Of a DNA stretch of 51,524 nt, positions 37,292-44,879 are shown in pieces. Below the pieces are notes generated by a model. That model had not been told where the DNA came from and ran no database searches. It saw only the letters and a program-made list of their open reading frames with translations. The stretch comes from an uncultured Clostridia bacterium (GTDB taxonomy: Bacteria > Bacillota > Clostridia > Christensenellales > Pumilibacteraceae), in assembly GCA_947089425.1 (NCBI GenBank), contig CAMUKG010000013.1, positions 1 through 51,524 on the forward strand, read 5' to 3'. The stretch's first letter is position 1. The number at the start of each line of letters is the position of its first letter. Made by a program: the position numbers and the translations under genes.

Positions 37292-39628
37292 ATGAAACAA
37301 ATTATCAAGCGTGACGGACGGAAAGTTGAATTCGAAAGTTCCAAGATTGAGGCGGCGATAGCCAAAGCTTTGAAAGCCGCGAAAGTAAACGACGTGGCGC
37401 AAGCCAAGTCGCTGTCGAAGCAAGTGGAAGAGGGATTCCCGGCAGACTACGTCCCCACCGTAGAAGAGGTGCAAGACAAAGTTGAGGCTGTTCTCATCGA
37501 GAACGGACTTGTTCGCACGGCGAAAGAATACATATTGTATCGCGCCGAACGCACCCGCATTCGCGAGTCGAACACCCGCCTTATGCGCACGCTCGACGAG
37601 CTCACTTTCAAGGAAGCGCGCGAAAACGACGTTAAGCGCGAAAACGCCAACATAGACGGCGATACCGCAATGGGCACAATGCTCAAATACGGAAGCGAGA
37701 GCGCGAAGCAGTTTTATGAAATGTGCGTGCTCAATCCTCGTCACAGCGAAATGCACAAGAGCGGCGATATTCACATTCACGACCTCGACTTTTTGACGCT
37801 CACCACAACTTGCTGCCAAATCGACCTCGACAAATTGTTTACGGGCGGTTTTTCCACAGGGCACGGCTTTTTGCGCGAGCCGAACCATATAGCGTCGTAC
37901 GCGAGCCTTGCATGTATAGCGGTGCAGAGCAACCAAAACGACCAACACGGCGGACAAAGCATTCCCAACTTCGACTACGACCTCGCGCCCGGCGTGGCTA
38001 AAACTTACGCCCGCAACTATCGTGACAATTTGGGTCGCGCGCTCGAACTTTTGTCGGGCGACAAAGCGGCGGCGGACATTGCGATTTCCACAGTCGAAAA
38101 AATCAAAAACGACTTTAACTTAAAGCCTATTCTCGACAATAACAACGGCTATGCCGAAAAAGAAGCGGAAATTTTAAAGAAACATTTTAAACCCGACGTG
38201 GTGGAAAAGGCTCAGGCTTTCGCTATCGAACGCGCGTTGCCCGAAACGGAACGCGCCACCTATCAAGCTATGGAAGCGCTTGTGCACAACCTCAACACCA
38301 TGCACTCGCGCGCGGGCGCTCAAATTCCTTTCTCGTCGATAAACTACGGCACCGACACTTCGAGCGAGGGAAGAATGCTCGTGAAAAACCTTTTGAAGGC
38401 TACCGAATCGGGGCTCGGAAACGGCGAAACTCCCATTTTCCCGATACAAATTTTTAAAGTTAAAGAGGGAATCAATTACAATCCGGGCGACCCCAACTAC
38501 GATTTGTTTGTGCTCTCTTGCGAATGCAGCGCAAAACGTTTGTTCCCCAACTTCTCGTTTATAGACGCTCCTTTCAACTTGCAGTATTACGTTCCCGGCA
38601 GAAAAGAAACGGAAATCGCCTACATGGGTTGCCGCACTCGCGTAATCGGCAATTCCTATGACCCGAGCAACGAAATCGTTACGGGCAGGGGAAATCTCAG
38701 TTTCACTTCGGTGAATTTGCCCCGACTCGCTATAAAGAGCAAAGGCAACGTGGAACTTTTCTTCGAACAGCTCGATAGAGTTATAGACGTTGTTATAGAG
38801 CAACTTCTCGAAAGATTTTCCATTCAGTGCAAAAAGAAAGTTAAGAACTATCCGTTCCTTATGGGGCAGGGCGTGTGGCTCGGCTCGGATAAACTCGGAC
38901 CCGAAGACGAGGTGGGCGAGGTGCTCAAACAGGGCACCCTTACTTGCGGCTTTATAGGGCTTGCCGAGTGCTTGAAGTCGCTCATAGGAAAGCATCACGG
39001 CGAGTCGGAAGAAGCGCAAAATTTGGGTCTCGAAATAGTGGGGCACATGCGCAAGCGCATGGACGAAGCCACCGAAAAAACGGGGCTCAACTTCTCGCTA
39101 ATCGCCACTCCCGCCGAAGGACTTTCGGGTAGGTTTGTGCGCATCGATAAGAAAAAGTACGGCAAAATCCCCGGCATTACCGACCGCGATTACTACACGA
39201 ACTCTTTCCACATTCCCGTGTATTACAAGATTTCCGCATTCGATAAAATACGCCTCGAAGCGCCGTATCACGCGCTCACCAACGGCGGGCACATATCGTA
39301 TGTGGAACTCGACGGCGACACCGTGAACAACGTGGAAGCGTTCATGAAAGTAATTCGCTACATGAAAGAATGCAATATCGGTTACGGTTCGATAAATCAC
39401 CCCGTAGACCGCGACCCCATGTGCGGCTACACGGGCGTGATAGGCGAAACTTGCCCCAAATGCGGACGAAAGGAATGCGACGGCGACTTCGGGTTCGAAC
39501 GCATACGCAGAATAACGGGCTATCTTGTGGGCACCCTCGAACGCTTTAACAACGCCAAAGCCGCCGAAGAGCGCGACCGCGTGAAGCACGGGCTTGCGGG
39601 CGGCGCAATTAAAGGAAAGAAGAAGTAA
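37292..39628 (+). CDS. nrdD: Anaerobic ribonucleoside-triphosphate reductase (class III)
   Basis: 778 residues from ATG 37292, chosen because GGAGG (37279-37283) is 8 bases upstream; an ATG at 37277 overlaps that site. An N-terminal ATP-cone (IIKRDGRKVEF) senses ATP/dATP, and the large catalytic barrel follows. The C terminus has a zinc-binding cysteine cluster (MCGYTGVIGETCPKCGRKE) and the glycyl-radical site Gly743 in RRITGYLVG. It makes deoxynucleotides without oxygen, using a radical installed by NrdG, encoded convergently just downstream. Evidence that the host is a strict or facultative anaerobe. Confidence 0.96.
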   Translation: MKQIIKRDGRKVEFESSKIEAAIAKALKAAKVNDVAQAKSLSKQVEEGFPADYVPTVEEVQDKVEAVLIENGLVRTAKEYILYRAERTRIRESNTRLMRTLDELTFKEARENDVKRENANIDGDTAMGTMLKYGSESAKQFYEMCVLNPRHSEMHKSGDIHIHDLDFLTLTTTCCQIDLDKLFTGGFSTGHGFLREPNHIASYASLACIAVQSNQNDQHGGQSIPNFDYDLAPGVAKTYARNYRDNLGRALELLSGDKAAADIAISTVEKIKNDFNLKPILDNNNGYAEKEAEILKKHFKPDVVEKAQAFAIERALPETERATYQAMEALVHNLNTMHSRAGAQIPFSSINYGTDTSSEGRMLVKNLLKATESGLGNGETPIFPIQIFKVKEGINYNPGDPNYDLFVLSCECSAKRLFPNFSFIDAPFNLQYYVPGRKETEIAYMGCRTRVIGNSYDPSNEIVTGRGNLSFTSVNLPRLAIKSKGNVELFFEQLDRVIDVVIEQLLERFSIQCKKKVKNYPFLMGQGVWLGSDKLGPEDEVGEVLKQGTLTCGFIGLAECLKSLIGKHHGESEEAQNLGLEIVGHMRKRMDEATEKTGLNFSLIATPAEGLSGRFVRIDKKKYGKIPGITDRDYYTNSFHIPVYYKISAFDKIRLEAPYHALTNGGHISYVELDGDTVNNVEAFMKVIRYMKECNIGYGSINHPVDRDPMCGYTGVIGETCPKCGRKECDGDFGFERIRRITGYLVGTLERFNNAKAAEERDRVKHGLAGGAIKGKKK

Positions 39629-39632
39629 GGTT

Positions 39633-39667
39633 TTTAGTTGCCTTGCGAGCAACGGTTCGATTTTTAT
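39633..39667 (-). repeat. Short hairpin element, copy 3 of 3 (inverted)
   Basis: GTTGC (39637-39641), loop, GCAAC (39649-39653), followed by GG, TTCGA and a T-run. The 19-base core is the exact reverse complement of copy 2 at 35826-35844. It may also serve as an extra terminator for nrdD. Confidence 0.6.
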
Positions 39668-39721
39668 TGCGAAGCCCGCAACGGAGAACTTTTGACTTAT
39701 TGAAACTTTGCGAGTTAAAGT

Positions 39722-39755
39722 AAGACGGCTTTTTGTGACCAAAAAGCCGTCTTTT
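39722..39755. terminator. Bidirectional terminator between nrdD and nrdG
   Basis: AAGACGGCTTTTTG (39722-39735) and its inverse (39740-39753): a 14-bp perfect stem with a 4-base loop and tails for both converging genes. Confidence 0.92.
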
Positions 39756-40276
39756 CACACCCCTTTTAAAAGGCACGGTTTGCTTTGTTTGCGCGTTTCG
39801 TTCAGGTCGAGAATTCTTTGGTTTTTTGAGCCTCTGAACGGAAGCGTCAAATCTTTTTGCGCTTCTAAAAACGGTCCGTCAACAAGTACGTCGATATTCT
39901 CCAAAAGCTCGCGCACCGCAATGTCTTTTTCACCGAGAGCGCAAAGCTGTTCATAGGTGTAGCCCGAATAGCACCAAACGTTTAACCCGTTTGCGTGGCA
40001 CCACTTTGCGAGTTCGCCGAGCGGCTCGGGTTGTAAAAAGGGCTCTCCGCCCGAGAAAGTCAGACCGTCTAAAAGAGGGTCTTTTTTTGCTAAGTTAGTT
40101 ATAAATTCGAGCGAATAGTCCGCGCCGCCGTTTAAGTCCCAAGTTGCGGGATTATGGCACCCCTTGCAACCGTGTTTGCAACCTTGCACGAATACCGTCA
40201 TGCGTATTCCTTTGCCGTCCACCACCGATTCGGGCACAATGTCGGCAAGGCGAATTATTTTATTTAAATCGAACAT
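39755..40276 (-). CDS. nrdG: Anaerobic ribonucleotide reductase activase
   Basis: 173 residues. Radical-SAM iron-sulfur motif Cys33-x3-Cys37-x2-Cys40 in QGCKHGCKGCHN; SAM-binding TFSGGEPFLQ; DVLVDGPFLEA typical of NrdG. It cleaves S-adenosylmethionine to place the glycyl radical on NrdD. Unusually for the pair it is convergent with nrdD rather than downstream in an operon. It lies 14 bases from the next upstream minus-strand gene (40291), so it may be transcribed with the LtaS-like gene. Confidence 0.94.
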   Translation of the reverse strand: MFDLNKIIRLADIVPESVVDGKGIRMTVFVQGCKHGCKGCHNPATWDLNGGADYSLEFITNLAKKDPLLDGLTFSGGEPFLQPEPLGELAKWCHANGLNVWCYSGYTYEQLCALGEKDIAVRELLENIDVLVDGPFLEAQKDLTLPFRGSKNQRILDLNETRKQSKPCLLKGV

Positions 40277-40290
40277 TTTTCATTTGTCCT

Positions 40291-42318
40291 TTATGCGTTT
40301 AGCGCTTTGAGTTTGGCAAAAAACGTTTTTTCGCGTTCTCCGCTTAAAAAGTCGTAGTAGAATATTCTGTTTACGTGGCTCGTTTTATCGAGCAAGGTGA
40401 GCGCCTTTTGCTTAACCGTGTTTATATATTCGTCGGTAACGTCGGGCGACCTGTATTTTATGTTGTTGAGCGAAGAGAAAAACAGTTTGTCGGTTATAAA
40501 CACGTCGTAGGCGCGCGAATAAATAATGCTCTCGTCTTCGCCGTAAACGCTGCTGCCGTATAGAATATTACCGTAACATTTAACGCCGAGCAAGTCGAGT
40601 ATTGTGGGTACTATGTCGGTCGTTGTGGTGAATTTGGTAATTTTTATTTGTTCGGTTTGATTTCCCACGCGAATCATCATGGGCACGCGGAAAAGGTCGG
40701 TGTAGTTTCTTCCGTTGTCGTCGTTTAAATACAGTTTTTTTACGTCGTTTGAAAGCGTTTGGTAATAGGCGTTATGGTCGCCGAACAAAACTATTAAAGT
40801 TTTTTCGATTAGCGGGGTGCCGCTAACGTCTTTCGTCGTTTTAAGATAGCTAAGCATTTCGCCGATTGCCTTATCGAATTCGAGCGCGCACGCGGCGTAA
40901 TGAATGAACGGCTCTATTTCTTCGAGTTCGCGCATTTCGTCGGTATAATCGCCGATGATTCCCGCATCGTAAAGCTTTTTGTAATGCGGCATAAGGTTTT
41001 CGCGAGCGGCAAATTGCCCGTGCATAGTTATAGACGTTATATAAGTGTTGAATCTTCTGTCGGCGGGGAACATTTCCTCTTTGCACGCCGCAATCATTTC
41101 GCTGTCGAGGTTGCGTTCGCCCGTTTCTACTTCGTAGTTTGTGAACGTTTCGGGGTGCAATTCAGCCATTTGTTCGCTTGCGTAGAATTTTTTAAAGCCG
41201 AGCACATTTTCATGGTGGATATTGCGGTTATAAAAAGTGTACACGCCGTTGTGAAACGAATACGACTCCACGCCGTACAACTCGCGCATAATGTTCGGAA
41301 CGGAGTAAGGAACGGTGTTTTCGGGATAGTCGTAGTTTATAAAGCAGTTGGTGGGGTAGTTGCCTATTATCGATTGGTTTTCGGATATGTCGGTCTTTTC
41401 GCGCGCGTGGTGATTGAGGCAAACTGTCGAGGTGTTATATAGCTCGTATAAGTTGGGGTAGAGAGAGCGCAAAACGTCTTCGTTCACCTTGAACCCGCCG
41501 GGATAAGCGTCGGTAAGTCCCGCGTCGGGCAAGCCCGCCATAAAGCTGAACCACTCGAAGCTTTCGGCGAGAACGGTTACAACGTTATAGCCTTCCGCTT
41601 TGGCAAACATGCTCGTGGGTTTTGTCACATTGCTTTCGCTGTAAATAAAGTTTTCGAGTTCGGTTTCGTCGCCGAGCCCCACTTTGTTGAAAAAAGCGCC
41701 TTTATAAAGTTCGTCAACGAAATTGCCGAGTATCCCCCTGTCGCAATACGAGCTGTCGTTTACGTCGTAAAGTTTATAGCTTAGGTCGGCGGGGTTATAA
41801 TGGCGGTTTTCGGTGTACGCCATGCAACCGTGAAAGGCGAGAACAACCGCCATAATGCCCGCCACTGCGGGGCGCGGCAATATGCGCGAGGGCGCGGGAA
41901 CGATTTTTATGTAGTAGCGAGCCAAAAGCATATATAAACTTATGCACACGCCCGCTACGAGTACGTAAACGAAGTCTATGGGCACGCTCTCCACAATCGC
42001 CATAGCGTCGCCGCGCAGCTTCAACATCGAAAAGTCGAAAGTCGAGCCCGTCATGGCGAACACCACTATAAATATAAGGTCGAGCAAAAACAGTGTGAAC
42101 ATTAGCACGAACGCGCACCAATACCGCCCTTTCTGACTCTTTATTGTAAATAGAACTACCGTGAAGACGGCGAGCAAAGATAAGAACATGTACGGGCGAC
42201 GAATAAAAAATTTGCCGCTCGTTACGCATACCCCCGTAAGCTCTATTATGAGCATTATCGCGAGGAACGCCCAAATTATGAAATTCGATTTTAAAAACCG
42301 CAAAAATTTTTCTTTCAT
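40291..42318 (-). CDS. LtaS-like sulfatase-fold phosphoglycerol transferase
   Basis: 675 residues. About five N-terminal membrane segments (within 1-165) are followed by an extracellular sulfatase-fold domain. Thr309 in REKTDISEN matches the catalytic threonine of lipoteichoic acid synthase; TMHGQF and LFGDHN supply metal-site His/Asp. LtaS enzymes polymerise or transfer glycerol phosphate from phosphatidylglycerol to glycolipids outside the membrane. It is longer at the C terminus than S. aureus LtaS, and the exact acceptor is unknown. Supports a Gram-positive envelope. Confidence 0.87.
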   Translation of the reverse strand: MKEKFLRFLKSNFIIWAFLAIMLIIELTGVCVTSGKFFIRRPYMFLSLLAVFTVVLFTIKSQKGRYWCAFVLMFTLFLLDLIFIVVFAMTGSTFDFSMLKLRGDAMAIVESVPIDFVYVLVAGVCISLYMLLARYYIKIVPAPSRILPRPAVAGIMAVVLAFHGCMAYTENRHYNPADLSYKLYDVNDSSYCDRGILGNFVDELYKGAFFNKVGLGDETELENFIYSESNVTKPTSMFAKAEGYNVVTVLAESFEWFSFMAGLPDAGLTDAYPGGFKVNEDVLRSLYPNLYELYNTSTVCLNHHAREKTDISENQSIIGNYPTNCFINYDYPENTVPYSVPNIMRELYGVESYSFHNGVYTFYNRNIHHENVLGFKKFYASEQMAELHPETFTNYEVETGERNLDSEMIAACKEEMFPADRRFNTYITSITMHGQFAARENLMPHYKKLYDAGIIGDYTDEMRELEEIEPFIHYAACALEFDKAIGEMLSYLKTTKDVSGTPLIEKTLIVLFGDHNAYYQTLSNDVKKLYLNDDNGRNYTDLFRVPMMIRVGNQTEQIKITKFTTTTDIVPTILDLLGVKCYGNILYGSSVYGEDESIIYSRAYDVFITDKLFFSSLNNIKYRSPDVTDEYINTVKQKALTLLDKTSHVNRIFYYDFLSGEREKTFFAKLKALNA

Positions 42319-42337
42319 AATTTTCTTTTGCCTTTGT

Positions 42338-43267
42338 TTACAAAATATAAATAATCAAACTCACGAAATAGGTAACAAAAAAGTTTTTCTTAGATAGCAG
42401 ATAAATTACGCCGTAAAGCAGATTGAACGCAACGTACAGCCAAGCGAACATTGTGAATAGCCCCGTGCCGTATGCCACTATAACGTCGGTGAATCCGCAA
42501 ATAAGGCAAGCCGCTATGCCGCCGAAAGGGATATATTCCGAATATTTGCCTTTATACAAAAGTTGTGCCGCCTCTTGCACGAGCTCTATGATTATTACGG
42601 TGAGAATAAGCTTTACGGCTCCGTGCACATACATGATAGCGTTTGTGGTGAGCTGCATTCCCGTAACTTTTTTGCCGAGTTCGAAAACCACTTTTATTTC
42701 GAAGCCGAGCGCCGCGCTCACTATAAAAATGGGGACGAGAGCGCACGCATATATAATTAAACTGCGTTTGAGCGAAACTTCCTCGCGGTTACGGCGAAAA
42801 ACCTTGTAGCCCGTATGCTTCTTTATCTGCTTATACAACACGACTATGAACGGAATCCAAAAAATTACGTTGCAGGCATAAAAGAAAATCGTGGTGAGAT
42901 TGCCGTAATAAATTTTATCGAAAAGAGGCGCGAAAACGTGGAAAATTTGAACGAAGTACATTCCCGCAAGCGCGATTGCCGCAAATATAATATATTTTAT
43001 TGCCAAGCGTTTTTGCTCGGCGGGAGTTAGCGCGGGGGAATCCGCCTTTTCGGTTTGTTCGTTGTGCGGGGGCTCGGCGTCGGATTGTTCGTTGCAAGTT
43101 TCGGGCTCGCAAGATTGCTTGCCGCAATTTTCGGTCTTTTCGTCTATAATTCCCGCAAGCGCTTCAACGGCTTCGTCGGCTTGACTCGTTTCGTCGGGCG
43201 CAAAAACGGGCAACTCTTCGGTTGTCTTTTTTTCGGCGTTTAAATTTTTGCTCTCTTGCCCGCTCAT
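42338..43267 (-). CDS. Membrane protein of unknown function with acidic N-terminal tail
   Basis: 309 residues. The first 85 are hydrophilic and rich in Glu, Asp, Ser and Thr with three Cys, probably disordered and cytoplasmic. About six hydrophobic segments follow (YIIFAAIALAGMYFVQIF, IFFYACNVIFWIPFIVVLY, LIIYACALVPIFIVSAALGF, and three more). No motif of a known transporter or enzyme is recognised. It is 20 bases upstream of the LtaS-like gene, in the same direction, suggesting a shared envelope role. Confidence 0.75.
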   Translation of the reverse strand: MSGQESKNLNAEKKTTEELPVFAPDETSQADEAVEALAGIIDEKTENCGKQSCEPETCNEQSDAEPPHNEQTEKADSPALTPAEQKRLAIKYIIFAAIALAGMYFVQIFHVFAPLFDKIYYGNLTTIFFYACNVIFWIPFIVVLYKQIKKHTGYKVFRRNREEVSLKRSLIIYACALVPIFIVSAALGFEIKVVFELGKKVTGMQLTTNAIMYVHGAVKLILTVIIIELVQEAAQLLYKGKYSEYIPFGGIAACLICGFTDVIVAYGTGLFTMFAWLYVAFNLLYGVIYLLSKKNFFVTYFVSLIIYIL

Positions 43268-43564
43268 TAGCCTTACCTTTTTATGCGCTCATATTTGCGC
43301 TCGTTACTTTAATAATATCACGGAACGCAGTTTTTTTGCATAACCGAGCCTTGCCGTATTCTCACAAAGTTGTAAGACGCCGACAACAGTTCATTCTATA
43401 TTATAGCCGATTGTTTCCGTTTTGGCAAGAATTTAAAACCGATTGAATTGAAAAAGCGACGCGACTCATTTTGTAAGGCGCGCCGCCTATGTAAAATTAT
43501 GCGCGAAGAAAGAATTTGCAAAAGAAAACTTTTAACGCGCAAACAAGGAGAAGCGGAACAAAGT
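43268..43564. other. Intergenic stretch without a gene
   Basis: About 300 bases between the start of the membrane-protein gene and the end of the protease gene, both on the minus strand. It must hold the promoter of the former. No clear full promoter or strong terminator was identified by eye. Confidence 0.5.
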
Positions 43565-44407
43565 TTATTTGGATAGAATTTCGGTGACTACCGAAAGCGC
43601 GACGTCGGCGGGAATTGCGAAGCCGAGCCCCTCTACGTCGGTGCCGGTTGATTTTGCGTTAACTATGCCTATCAGTCTGCCGTCGAGGTCGAACATGCCG
43701 CCGCCCGAGTTTCCCGAGTTTATCGAGGCGTTGGTTTGCAAAAGCCGCATGGTGGTGCCGTCGATTGTAATGTCGCGGTCGAGCGCGCTTATTATTCCGT
43801 CGGTTACCGAGCCGCCGAGCTTGCCGAGCGGATTGCCTATAACCACAACCGTTTGCCCGACTTTTAGCTCGTAGGTGCCGAAAGTGGCGTAAGTAAGATT
43901 TTCCGCCGAAATTCTGAGTACCGCAATATCGTGGCTTTCGTCGGAACCTACGAGAGTCGCTTTGTATTCGTCTCCGTTTCTGAGCCGCACGTTTATTTGC
44001 GTCGCGCCCTCTATAACGTGGTGATTCGTTACTATTGTGCCGTCGGCGGATATGATTACGCCGCTTCCCGCGCTCGTGGCGCTGTATGTGGTGGGGCGCT
44101 GAAACCAACCGCCGCCGCTCTGCACCAAAACGGTGCACTCTATTTCCACAACCGAGTCGGCGACTTCTTCAACAACGTTAACAACCGAGCGTTCGCCGAG
44201 TTGCGATAGTTGCGACACGTTGCCGTCTTGCGAATGAATTACGGTTACGTTGTTTTTGCCTATGCTATGACCTATAAATCCGCCCACAGCGCCTATTGCT
44301 ATTGCCGCCGCCACGAAAAGGCAAATCAATAAAACTATAAACCGTTTGTCGCGCTTGGGCGCTGTCGCCGCCGTAACTTTTATTTCTTCGTCTCGTCTGT
44401 CGTCCAT
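43565..44407 (-). CDS. HtrA/DegP-like membrane-anchored serine protease lacking PDZ
   Basis: 280 residues from ATG 44407, placed 10 bases after AGGAGG; a longer in-frame start has no ribosome site. A short cytoplasmic segment is followed by one membrane helix (IVLLICLFVAAAIAIGAVGG) and an extracellular trypsin-like domain. The triad is His130 (TNHHVIEG), Asp160 (SHDIAVLR) and Ser234 (NSGNSGGGM). The protein stops right after the protease domain, so the usual C-terminal PDZ domain of HtrA is absent. Likely an envelope quality-control protease. Confidence 0.9.
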   Translation of the reverse strand: MDDRRDEEIKVTAATAPKRDKRFIVLLICLFVAAAIAIGAVGGFIGHSIGKNNVTVIHSQDGNVSQLSQLGERSVVNVVEEVADSVVEIECTVLVQSGGGWFQRPTTYSATSAGSGVIISADGTIVTNHHVIEGATQINVRLRNGDEYKATLVGSDESHDIAVLRISAENLTYATFGTYELKVGQTVVVIGNPLGKLGGSVTDGIISALDRDITIDGTTMRLLQTNASINSGNSGGGMFDLDGRLIGIVNAKSTGTDVEGLGFAIPADVALSVVTEILSK

Positions 44408-44697
44408 ATCGATGAGCCCTCCTGCAAAAATTTTTATTGTTGGGTTATGCGCCCGCACGGTGATTTTTTCCGCGAAACGGATTTGCCGTCGAATTTATTA
44501 AATTATATAACTCGAAAGTGAAAACCTCGTGACAAAAGCCGCAAAATAACCGCACCCCGAATTAGAATTCGATTACGCAAATTAAAATACGATTAAAACC
44601 GCCGCAACGCTTATTGTAACCTTTAATTGGATTGGCAATACGAGGCGCGCCAAAAGCTTTTTAAGATATGAATAAATAGCGAAAAATTGAAAAGGTA
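44408..44697. other. Divergent intergenic region before the CRISPR locus
   Basis: AT-rich spacer between the minus-strand protease gene and the plus-strand tracrRNA promoter. No gene, spacer-like or repeat-like sequence is visible. It should contain the protease promoter, which I could not pin down. Confidence 0.5.
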
Positions 44698-44726
44698 TTG
44701 ACAAAATTTAACAATCATGTTATACT
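44698..44726 (+). promoter_or_regulatory. tracrRNA promoter (and probably cas operon promoter)
   Basis: TTGACA (44698-44703), a 17-bp spacer, TATACT (44721-44726) with TG at 44718-44719. Transcription should start near 44733, just before the anti-repeat. No other good promoter is visible before cas9. Confidence 0.85.
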
Positions 44727-44732
44727 GTAAAC

Positions 44733-44828
44733 AACCTAAAAGTACCATACCGAACGGTTTATTAGGTTACTGTAATAAGGGTTTATCCCGTAAAGCTCTG
44801 TCCCGAATCGTTTTCGGGACATCTTTAT
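44733..44828 (+). ncRNA. tracrRNA of the type II-C system
   Basis: The anti-repeat runs from 44743 to about 44776. Its first 14 bases (TACCATACCGAACG, 44743-44756) match the plus-strand repeat exactly, a bulge region follows, and TTAGG/GTTACTGTAAT completes imperfect pairing with the crRNA repeat. Then comes the nexus-like segment AAGGGTTTATCCCG and AAAGCTCTG, comparable to Neisseria II-C tracrRNA. The final hairpin is GTCCCGAA (44800-44807) with TTCGGGAC (44813-44820), followed by a weak ATCTTTAT tail. The RNA of about 95 nt should pair with crRNA, recruit RNase III and load Cas9. The end coordinates are predicted. Confidence 0.88.
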
Positions 44829-44879
44829 ATAAAGCGGTAACTATGCAAAAGAAATTGATGCAGGCATACGGAGGAAAAT

